The notes beneath the pieces are model-generated. The model was not told the origin of the DNA and did no database searches. It saw only the letters and a list, made by a program, of their open reading frames with translations. The position numbers and the translations under genes were made by a program. From Brienomyrus brachyistius (taxonomy: Eukaryota > Chordata > Actinopteri > Osteoglossiformes > Mormyridae): a stretch of DNA of 64,000 nt. Location: positions 4,491,200 through 4,555,199 of the forward strand of contig NC_064552.1 of NCBI RefSeq assembly GCF_023856365.1, given 5' to 3'. This document shows, piece after piece, positions 24,616-36,600 of the stretch (position 1 is its first letter; each line of letters starts with the position of its first letter).

Positions 24616-27600
24616 CTGTTTCAGGAGATTGAACAGCTAATTAGACCACCTAGAAGGACATTTACGAAACCAAATGTAAACACTTGATTTTCTCCGTCTT
24701 TGCAAGGAGTTTCTTTATTTAGCTGTAGAGATACGAACTTACTCCACGACAGATATGCACACAGCAAACTCTGTGGTCTTTTCTGACATATGCGGTTTAA
24801 AAAATTCTGTATTTTCAGCAAAGTCTGAGATGTATAAAGAGATCAAACCATGAAAGAGTATCAAGCCAAAAAAAAAAATGCATGAAAACATCAGCTGATC
24901 AACTTAAAATGCTTTAAAAAACGTACTAACTTTTGGGGCACGCTTGGGAGTGTTTGAATGGTCCCATCATCTCGCTGTCTTTAACAGAGTTCAGCACCTC
25001 TTTGTTCACATCCCCTGGAAGCAAAAACAATGCTGAATGGTTATGGGCTCGCCAGACATAAGCTGAAGTAGTGAGTGTCTCTACTTCATGTTCTCAACCG
25101 CACTTCAGGAGGTACGTCACTTTAGCTCAGTGTGTTTACGTTTCTCTTGTAGCTCTCACCTTGGTCAAGGTACAGCATTAAACCACATCTATGCAATTTG
25201 GTAATGTGATGTATAACCATGCCTGAAGGTATGAATAGCAATGGGATTTGAATCCACGATCATCTGGTTGTCTTCTGCTAAAAGAAATACAAGAATCTTT
25301 CTTTCTGAAACTTCTACAAACAACTTCAGTTAGAACTGGTGAATCTGACTGGACTCGACAAAAGTTTAACCACTTGACCTTGCGAACCGAATCTCCACGA
25401 ATCAGGAGTCATGCTGACGCTCATCACCGCCCGGCTGAGAAAACACAGGGTTACAAAGACTAACTACTAAGTGTCCCTCGCATAATCAGTCACCCATATA
25501 CCCGCTCGTTCCTCTCCTCCATGTGCCTAAATCTACAGGAGAAGCTGTCAGGTCCTGCTCTGCATAATCTTATGACTCTGAAGTTCTTGTTCTCTGCTGT
25601 GGCATTTGAAAAGTCATGGTAGTATTCATATGAATTGCAAAAAAAAAAACGATTGTACCTGTATCTCATCATAAGTCAAATAATGCAAATTGTAACAACA
25701 CATTTCCAAACCGCTTCTGTAGCAGAAAATAACAATCAGAAGAAAATATGTGTTTAAGATAGTAATAATTATATATGTTGCAGTGAGCACTTAAAGAAGT
25801 CAAAGGAAAATGCAATATGTGAAATGTGAATCCCATTTTTCATGCATTCTGTTATGTAAGAACTTTGCCACATAAAACCGCTGAATATGAAAGTTTCAAG
25901 CTGCCATCACGAAAAGGCGGTTTCCGTCAGAAATTCACACTCGGGGGGCTGCCGGAGGTTGGTAATGTGTTGGCTGTATACTGCCTGGACGCAGCCCCTT
26001 CTCCTGTTTCACATTGTCGCGGGGGGGGTGGGGGGGAATCTTCAGACACTTCACCACAGCGTTGGGTTACCGTGCAATTTTTTTTTCTTTCCGCTTTTTT
26101 GTGCTTGGCTTTTGAATGGGTGGGATTGTTCATTGTTCGGGTAAAAAAGGAAAAGCCTTTATCTTGCGTATTCCTCTGAAGGGAGCGAAAAGAACAAAAG
26201 ACTATAGATGTAAAAATCAACCCTTTCGCAAATGAATGAAACCCAAGAATACATATTAACAATTTTTTTTTTTTGTGCACCCTGAAAAAAATCTTCTCAA
26301 AGGAGGCGGCCTCTTAATTCTTCTTCTCTGCTTCCTGCTGTAGATCTCACATCTGCATGAGATGCCACCATAAAGACTCTTAATTATTTCAGCACATAAA
26401 TGGGGTAGGATCCTGTGAAATCCACCCTTCTGTCTTCCACCAGCATGTCCTTATTCTGTCACGAGGTGTGTTTGATATTGCTACTGTTCGTACCTTGATT
26501 TCCCGTCGAGGATCAGTTGTTTCTATGAACACAATGCTGAGTCACACCTGCGCACCACAGGCATCCTTCTTCCAAACAAAATTACCTTTGCACTACATTA
26601 AAACTCTTCTGTTTCATGTTTGTTGAAGCCCTTCTGACGGCTCTCACTCCCAGCTCCTGTCTGCACTTCTCCTTGTGGCCTTGTGGCCATGACACCACCA
26701 CCCCCAAAGTTTGCGGTTCAAATCCCACGGAATGGGCGTTAAATAGCCACTTCCGTGTAGATCAGCGATTCACCACCCACGTTTGGGTTGCAACAAGTTC
26801 TATAAGGGTCGCGACTGAGCTAGCATGCTAAAAAAAATGGGTCGCGGTGCAAGACAGGCTGAGGACCCCCGCTACAGCGTACCTGGCTTTGGACAGAAGC
26901 AGCAGGTAAGTAAATAAATGAAAAATCTTTTTTATAAGATGTGGAGTTTGGTTTCCTTTTCAGTATGTGAATATCTTTTTCCCCAATAGCAGTAATAACG
27001 GCACCGACACAGACACATAACACCTTCCCTGTGTACCACTGTAGTTTTTATAACAATAAGTAAACCTATTCATGCTTTTAAAGCCTCCAGTCTCAGACAC
27101 TGGATCCCAGTAGCTGCCCACTGGATAATGGACACTGCAAAAACATACCATGCCGGTCTCTCTATTTACTTCGCCTTATGCTTTTGCCTACAAAGGCAAT
27201 ATCCACAAACCAGACGCTATAAAAAGTGATCTGCCGCTCATTCACGGCATTTTTTTGGAAACTTTCCTGTTATTATATATATTTCGGTCTCAGCCACTAT
27301 ACAAATACTTGATGATTTTCATCAAATATTCCCTGGCATTTTACAGAAGTGGGGACATATTTTATTAAATAACATAATTTTATTTGCAATTAATGTAATC
27401 ATCCGCAACATTATGTGCTTAAATATGATTTAATCCGTTGTGCGAAACTTAATAATGGAGAAGCGAATGGGGCGTAGGAACCAGGGGTGGGGGGTCGTGC
27501 TTCACCCAATATTTCATTTGGATTCATTCACCCACCTCCCAATAAATAGACCCAATGCATTTATATTATTAAATCCCCCTCCATATCTCTCCTACATTGT

Positions 27601-30600
27601 TGGAGGGGGGGGCTAGAAAATCACAAACATAATTGGATTGGTCAGGGTGGGGGGCCCAATATCTCTACAGATTTTGAATGACACACCTGACACCAGAAAG
27701 GTGACTTGCTGGCACGTGCCCCCAGCGACGGGCGACAGCTGCTCGGGCAAGATGGTGACCCTCCACAGGTCCACATCGAGGACGGCCGCCACTCGACTGC
27801 GGAAGTCGAACCTGAAACCCAAACATATCCGGATCAGCTTACCCTGGCATTTCAGCCCTAACTACCAAGGGTTCATTTCACCCAAAAACCAGCATAAAAT
27901 TATTAAATAAATGAACAAACTAATTGGCGTACTTATTTACCTGTGTTTAACCACTGTGGTGACTAAAAGACCGCTGCTGTGCTTCTTTATATTTGAATAT
28001 GTACATCTTAGTTAGCACATTACTAGCCCCCACCCCCAAACTCGCCCCACAAAAAAAAAATCAGAAGAATGGATACTGGTGTTTAAATGAAAGCCTGTTG
28101 TTATGGGGTCATAAGTACCATCCCTAGAATAGATTCATGCTAGTGCTAAATTCCACCCCCTCCAAAAAAAAACTGCACATATCAAATGTTAATATACCCC
28201 CATTATTGCATCCTCAATACTTAAACCCCCCCCCCGCTTATGTCTGTTCAGTGTCGTTCCCCAAACATGAGGACGTAACCGATCGCTAACCTCCACCCTT
28301 CTAATATCGGCCGGCTCGGGTTCCCACTGGCCTCTGCCGGAACCAGGAATGCCCACATTTGCATTTGGGGTACGGAAAAATTTGCAGAGCTTTGGCGGGG
28401 GGGGGGGGGGGACACCTACCTGCTAAAGGAGGTCACTTTGGGAAAGATCAGAGTCGCCGATGGAGAAAATGGCAGGATGTCTGCGCAGGACAGGATCCTG
28501 TTTCCACTCCAGAGGACGACTGACCTGTACATGACTGCGACAAAACCGGCGTTACAGGATCTCTCTGCCAAAGGCCCCAATGGCACTTATTCACGTCCAC
28601 ATCTGATAGCGGGCCGCAGTGAACGGTCCTGTAATTTAACCTCACAATTGTGATTTATGCCACACAAAGAGGAATTCCCGTTCGGGTGACGGTTTTATGA
28701 TTGACGCGGCCGCCGGAACATAGCGGATTTTGAGCTCTTTCGAAATCAGAGTCACGCATGTTACCTGTAAAATCCCCGGTGAGCTGCAGATTGGTGTCGG
28801 TAAACAGCTGTCTGATGGTCAGGTTGACCGGCCCGTGTTTGTTGGTAAGATCGCCCACCTCGCAGTGCAGAGGGTGCCTGGCAGAGCAGCTAGCGCTCTG
28901 AAGAAACGGGAGAATGGAGCAAACTGTACGTTTGTTTTTTCCCACAATCCCCTTCTTTCACGTTGCATAACAAACGGGAGCGAAGTGAATATCCAGCAGT
29001 TCTGGCATCCTCAGAGGAGAAGTCAAATTGCCAATATCGGGCGGTCAGAGCCTCAAGGTCTAACAGGTGAACAAGACCACTTAGGATATTAGCGGCAGGT
29101 CAAAGGTCACTCAGCGATGATTCCAGGGTATGCGTTAAACTAATCTGGCAACCTGTCCAGGCGGTACTCCTGCTTTGTGCCCCGTGCTGCCTGGAAAAGG
29201 CTCATAGGCAGCGGGAAGATGGATGGATTTAAGCAAACTCATCTGAGGAGAGCAGGATCTCCTATATTTGCTTCGAAACATTCTTAGGCTCGTACCTGCT
29301 GATCACAGCGAAGAGGATCTAGAGGAAGGGAGGGTGACTGACCTCTGAGCTCATGTTGAAAGGATCGAACTGGTCGCCCACATCAGAACACTGCTGGATA
29401 TCCTCTCCTGTACGGTGGCTGTGTATGGACCAGGAAGCCTCAGTGACCTTTGAACCAGGATACAAAAGGATGTCAATGTGAACGACAAAGGATGCTTAAA
29501 CTGCAAACAGCATATGACAAAAAAATCCTCTACAGTTACTGATTCAACAGAGTGTTGGCGACTTTTACACACTCTGTGACTCAGCACTCTGCTGTTCCTA
29601 ACTGCTTCCACTTTGCAGTAATAACACTTACAGTTGACCCTGGAATATCCAGCAGGGAAGAAACTTCACAAACTGACTTATTGCAAAAGCGGCATCCTAT
29701 CACTGTACCACGCCTGAGTTCACTGAGCTCTTCAGAACAGCCAATTCTTTCACTGCATGGCTTGGTGCTTGATTTTATACACCTGTGGCAATGGGTCTGA
29801 ATGAAACACCCAAATTTAATCACTAAGACGTTTGTCTCGATATTTTTGTCCCTATAGTGTGTGACCAAAAATTAGGTTAACCTTGAAACTATAACCACTG
29901 ATGGTGGTCATGTCAGCATTTGTTTGTGTAGCTTGACGTCAGGTGTATGAATGGAGATGATGGTTCTGCATTCATACTCACATTCATCTCCTGGGCCGCG
30001 TGTATGTCCACCTCCAGCAAGCTGTCACCATGGCTGCCGTCTTTAAACGCCTGCTGGGACTAAAGAACCATGTTGCCGTCAGTTGTGCCTCCCAACCAAG
30101 CCCCGAGACCCCTGCCACCCCACAACTCCTGCACCACAGCAACCAGACAGCCGGATGCAGTCGTGAAGCCCATACTGCCAGCCCCATCTGCTCAGCGAGG
30201 GGTGGGGTTCCAGGGCAACAACAGAGCAGGAAGGACGGCAGTAAACACCCCCCACCTCACAAATGCATCGCTTGCACATGCAGCCCCGGGACACCAGTGT
30301 TATGATCCATGCTGCTCATTAATTCACAGTCCCCCCCCCCCCCCCCCCCCCAATAAAGTGTCATGTTTTCCTGGCAGCTCTAAAATGACCCCTCCCCCCA
30401 TTATTCAGCTTCTCCAGCATCTTAGAGCTCCTCAAACAATGTGTTCATGGGGATTTATGAACAAAGAAAAAACAGGAATACAATAAACACATTCTCCAGG
30501 AAGGCTGCATTCCTTCTGCAATCTCTTCCCTGGCCTCATTTTCTCATTTCTGATGGATGGAGTTAACGATAACGATAAGGATAAGGATAACGATAAGGAT

Positions 30601-33600
30601 AACGATAACGATAAGGTAGCAGTGAAGTAGTGCAGATTGCTGTAAGTCTCACCAGCTTGATGGTTCCTGCCACAGCACCTCTGAAGACGGCCTTCGCTTT
30701 TACCCAGAATCCATCAGAGCTGTTATCCGCAACAATGTTAGCGCACTGCATTCTGGGTCAGCGTCGAGTCCAGGATGCCAGAGACAGAAGACACACATTC
30801 TTTATTTGAATATGCAACAATTTTTGCAATAGTTTTTCTTTTCTCTTTTTTTTTTTGCAATTTAATGCAAGAGTCTGGTCAGACCAAACAAGCCACTAAG
30901 AGCTAAAAAAAACAACCAAAAGTGTCTGAAGGCTGTAGACAATTGTTCTCTTTGACACAGTAAGTAAATGATTAAACAGATTTTGTTCTTGATGCATCAA
31001 AATAAGAAAAACACATCTTTTTACATATCTTTTTACACTTCACAAACAATAAAACATATAGTATGTTTTCTGCAACCTACACTACACTAAGATCGGCCAG
31101 TCTCTGGTAAAAAAACCAAGAAATCTTCTTACATTTTTAACTTTTCATGACGAAAGATTATCTTGTGGCCATGTGTCACCAGACAGTAAGCGCCAGATAG
31201 AAAGTAACTCCAAACAAGGAGGGAAATTTCTTCCCAGACTTAGACATCCAATCACATAATTACTTAATTGCTTAGCCAAAGGTGGAATATGAAAAGAGAG
31301 GAGTACCACACAGAATCCTTCACATAGATGACAAATTAGTTCACATTTACAAAAGCAAGATGCACGGGAAAAATATATATCAAGAGATCCTTAAAAGGAT
31401 TGATGAATTATCCATTACTAGATCAAAATCCGGGAACAGATGGACACCCAAAATCACCTACTAAGTTTAACACGCAGCGTGGAAATAAGTTACTGCGTTT
31501 AACCGTGAAGGTTTCAGCGAGGGTCCAGCACCTTCTGAAAGACAGTGTTGGCGACCAGACACTCGGCAGTGCATCTTCACCTGACAGACTTTTTAACGTT
31601 GACTTTGAAAAGCAAACGAAAGAGGAACTGACAGATTTAAATGTGGTCCAGCTCAGGAAAAGCAGTATTATACAGTTTCCCCACAAAACGGTAAACCAGA
31701 TGCCATCTGCGCCTCATCATAAGCTTCCTTATACCGTCAGACTGTTTCCTTATATTATTTGTACATTTGGGTATAAAAATGGTCCAATATGGCAAATATG
31801 TCATGACAATGTAGAAACATTATATTTTGCATGGTTCTGTCTCTCATGCTATAAAAACACAAGTACAATATTAAAGAACATGCAGTGGAAACCACTTATA
31901 GTGATCACAGTTATAGTGATCAATTGCTTATACGGATAAAAAAGCTTGAATCCGAATCATTCCTGTATAGATACTGTTTAAATAATTCACTTATAGTAAT
32001 CAAGTAATCTGCTTACAGTGTTCATTTTGAATTATTTAATTTTTTTTACACATGACAACATGGAACAAATGAAAATCAAGGTAATTCTTTTTTTTTTTTT
32101 TTTACTTTACTTTGATCACCGTAAACTAGACAGTAACCCATCTGCTTCTGGTTAGCTACCTGAGGCTAATGCTGTATGCATAGAAAACATAATGGAAAAA
32201 AGAAAGCCATTTGCTCTCAAAGACAAATATAGACTCATAAAAGTTTATAATTAACTGCCAAAAACCAGCCAACAAGATGCAGTAGCAAAGCTACAATAAG
32301 CTATATTTTATACACAGTACTGTATTATAGAGTATTTGAGTTATACAGTGATTTAATTTGTACAGTACTGTAATTTGAAAAGCGTTTTAAATAGATGTAC
32401 TGTATTTTGAAAGACTCAATCAAATTCACTAAATAGCCAAGTTGTCTGATCTATTACCTTATATATATGCCAGTTAGATGGTGACCTGCCTGAGACATAA
32501 AGAAAAAGTAAAATATTTGGAGTAATATTTGATCATCTGCTTGTGCGCAGGGGTGTCTGAATGGTTAGGAAAGTGCACTTGTAATTGAAAAGTTGCAGGT
32601 TCGAATCCCCGACCAACAAGGTACCACATAGGTACCCTGAGCAAGGTACCAGCTGTAAGCACTGCTCCCCGGGCGCTGAATTACCTGCCCCCTGCTATGT
32701 CACATTGTCACATATGGGTTAAATGCAGAGAACACATTTCGCTGCTGTGATGTGTCAACAATGAACACTGATCATCTAAATCTTACAGTGACTAATTTCA
32801 CCCAGACAAATGTGATCACTATAAGCAATTTCCACTGTATATTCTTGGAAATATGTGAAATATCCTTTTTTCACACTTACCTGGATCCATTAAGGTAGTG
32901 AATGACCAATGACCGTCCAACGATGCTGTTCACTCCAGTCAGCGGCATGTTGTAGTCTTGATATTGTTTTTGACTCTGGTCCAGATCGGTCAGCAGCCCG
33001 AACTTTCCACTAATGTCTCCGATCTCATACTGGTCCACGGTGCCATTGCCGGGGGGAGGGGAAGAGGACCGATTGACGGCCAGGGGATTGAAATGACCCA
33101 TGATGTTTTTGTCTGAACACGGATTCTCGGTGCTCTTGATGGGCAGTTTGTGGATGTGGTAACCCCCAGCCATTGAGTTCAGCTTTGATAGCGACACATT
33201 GATGGTCGTTAGGCCCGGGAAGTCCTGAGAGAATTGGACATGACCCTCGGACGTGCCAGACCCAAACCAAGTGCCCGACTGCGCTTTGACCATGTGAACG
33301 GCCGTGATGTTGGCGCAGGCTAGCCGTTCGGCATTGCCGTCAGCTTCATGGATCACCACTGACCTCCCGACCATAGAATATGCTCCCACTGTCCAGGAAG
33401 TCGTGTCGGTAACAAAGTACTTCGTCTGGAATTTGCCCACATCGGGGGTGATGCTGATTGGCTGATTTTTGCCAGTCAGGTCACCGATCTCACAAGCAAA
33501 AGGATTGTCTGGCCTGCAGTCAATGGTATAGCTACTGTCGCTGATGTTGATCTTGAATGGGTTCCAGTGATTCCCAGTGCTCCCACAGCTGCTCTCATTA

Positions 33601-36600
33601 CTGTCTGTCTCGGTGCTGATGGGCCACTGGTGGATGTGCCAGTTATGCCCATTGCTGACTGGAGCAGATGAATTGCCATAACTGAGATCCATGAAAATTG
33701 ACACATCAGTGTACGGGTTACTCTTCAGTTGGGTGAAATAAATGGTTCCAACCACAGGGTTCCTGAACACAGATTTTAACACCATCACCTCTCCCGGGTA
33801 GCCAATGGTACCACACAGAAGCCTTGCACCATTGGGCTGGTGGATCACCACAGACCGACCCACTATGCTGTTGGTTCCAAAGAGGGGCAGGTTCCAGTCA
33901 CTGAAGAACTGCTCGACATCGCTGATGTTATTCAAGGACCCATGTCTCCCACTGAGGTCCCCGACCTCATACATATCATGGGTGGCCCCTGGACTATGGG
34001 GGTAAGCGGAATCACTAACGTTTACCTTGTGTGGGTTCCAGTGATCACCCACGTTGTCATGGCTACAAACATCCTCTTCAGTAGACCTGCTTTCTGGCAT
34101 GGGGAACTGATGCACATGATAGGCTCCCGCCATGCTCCTCATGTTCATCAAATTAACCCCGACTTCTGTGACGTCAAATGGAGATACCTGACTAAACGTA
34201 AAGGTGCCCTTGGTTCCTTTCATGTCTATGAGAGCGTGCACAACCTTTTCTTCCATTAGTTTGATCTTGCCGCAAGTGTAAGTCTCTTTGACTTTGAGGA
34301 GTAAAAAGTGTCCCTCCCTAATGAAATCTGAAACATCCCTGCGGGACCGCGCAGGCTTGACGGGGGACCCCACTGCTAGGTCTCCCAGCAGCGACAAATC
34401 AGATGGCTTCAGGTTGTTTAAGAGGGCCTTGCAGGTTGGGGAAGAGCTTTGGGAGACATACGCAGTGACATTAGCCACCGCGACTGTGCCGCGGAGCGAT
34501 ATGAGGCCCGAGAACACTCTGCTGGCTGTCTCGCCGACATTTTGCCGGATGTAAACATCTCCTGCCACGGGGTGGAAGAACCTGGCTTGCAATGTCCTGG
34601 CGCTGACGTTCTGGCGAACATTGCCACAAGCTGTCATCCCGTTGGCCATCTCCACGACCAGCGAGAGGTCATCGAGACTGGGCCTTTGCAGGAATAGGTC
34701 GGTCACGTTGGCCGTGGCTTGCGGCCCGTCAGCGCCGAACGTGAAGACCTTGGGGCCAATGTTTGCTTCCCGGCACGGACTGAGGAAATGCCCGTACATC
34801 ACAGGAAACTCGGCGAGGGAAAGGTTCATGGGGCTCTGAGCTCCTGTGAGGTTTAAGGTGGCCGTCCCCAGACTGGAGTTAAATATCACCTGTCCAGTCA
34901 TCCCTGCCATGTTTATGCTTGCTTGAAAGACCACACAGTGGGCAGCTCCTGTACGAAGGACGAAAACACTGAAGCCTGGACCTAGACATGTTGCTTTATC
35001 ATACACCTGTCTCTTTTACATAATGCTTATCTAGGACCACTTGACAGTCAATCTGGAACCGTGGTCACCAACCCTGTTCCTGGAGATCTCCCACCCTACA
35101 GATCTTAGTTGCAACCCTAATTTAACACACCTGATACAGTGTTGGAGTCAGCTATGTAGAAGCTAAGTTGGCTCTAATACTGAGATGCTACTGAAGGGCC
35201 TGATTTTTTGTATCAGGTGTGTTAAATTAGGGTTGCAACTAAGATCTGCAGGGTGTTAAATCTGCAGGAGCAGAGTGTCATTAGGTCCGATCACATTTTA
35301 GCCCCGATGCCAGTTATCCTCCTTTAAAAACAAAAAATTCAAGACCCAGATGAACCTGACATAGTCTCTGATGTCCTCAACAGCTCGTCCCCTGGTGGCG
35401 ACTGATCTAGAACATAAAGTACGCTTACCCTTTAAAATTCGGTACTTTTTCTATGATCGTTCCTATGAGGAACTGTTATTTTCTTTGCAGATAAGCTTAC
35501 GACTCACAAATAATATTCTTAGAAAGAAATTTAAAACGCTGATATAAATTTACATCTCCTCGCGCTTTAACATCGCCACCAGCTTCGCTGACAAAAAAAT
35601 ACCGTAAAGAAAGAAAAAATCCTGATTTAGTTAAACTTTGCAAGCTGTCTGAAGGTGATGCTTGTCATCTTTTTCATACACTTTGTGTGATCTGCGCATA
35701 CACTTTTCAGGAGTAATCCTTGTAGATTAAAATGTTACTTTTTTCGGTAAAACTAATTTAATCACCGTAGATTTTAACAAAATCACGTGTATATTAATTT
35801 CCCCCATTCCTGTTTGGTAAAAATTGTATTCCGGTCATTATTAGAACTGAATGTACCAATCTTAGCAGTTTCAGGTAAACTATTCCTAGGTCATGTGGAA
35901 CTAATAACAGACCGTGAAGACAAACGCAATTTACTAATGTAACCACAGATCCCTAAATGTAAAAGTATAGGCTATGTGACAAGCTATTTGCAGAAAATCA
36001 GTTTCCCTGAAATAGCCTGGAAATTCTCCGTGAATATCTGAATCACATCACACACTTACAGTTACAGACTATGAGTTATGCTAATTTCAGTACATAATCC
36101 CCCCCCCCCCATGTTGGCATTCGTGTTCAGCACAGTGTTCAGGATACGGTCAACAGCCACGTCCTGATTCACTGATAATTCTCTTTCATCTACATCCACC
36201 AGGGACCATAAGCATGAGCCTGGATCATCTCCCACCACCCAAGCTTGCGACCATCAATAGATGTCTATCACAGAATTTACTTACAGCTTCGTGTATTTAT
36301 CCACACTATCAGCAAACTGTTGTTAAGCAAACAAGTGTGTGTTTTAGGAGAATATTAAGGAATATAAGAAATTAAATTGATTCATGACAAGCAAGACTTT
36401 CCTGCTTAATGCAAAAAGAGCATGGAGTGATCGTATCAGGAATCCGTTGGTTTTTGGAAGTAATACATGGCGAATGACTAACCAAAACAATTAAACTGTA
36501 TAATCGGAATGATACGTTAAGCGGAAAACGAGGCCATTTCAATATGTCCCGGCATCACAATTTCTCAACAACCTTTTTCTCTCTTTTTGCTTTAACTTTT

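Noticed and set aside
28516..28525. Acceptor at TGTACAG (just inside the exon) for the exon at 28420
   Set aside because: It would put the exon out of frame with the previous one; the acceptor GTCGCAG at 28535 keeps phase and restores the RSVVLW motif.
29343..29611. The 86-codon minus frame spanning the exon and the Tc1 fragment as one gene
   Set aside because: The frame crosses unrelated sequences; the true exon 29343-29447 is read in a different frame that fits the SOD repeat and the splice phases.
31400..31939. 179-codon plus-strand open frame in intron 2 of the SOD-repeat gene
   Set aside because: Composition is AT-rich and non-protein-like at its end, it runs into the pogo/Tigger terminal repeat, and nothing matches a family; not supported as a gene.
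33805..34839. Several plus-strand open frames of 66-139 codons
   Set aside because: They are antisense shadows of the giant SOD-repeat exon.
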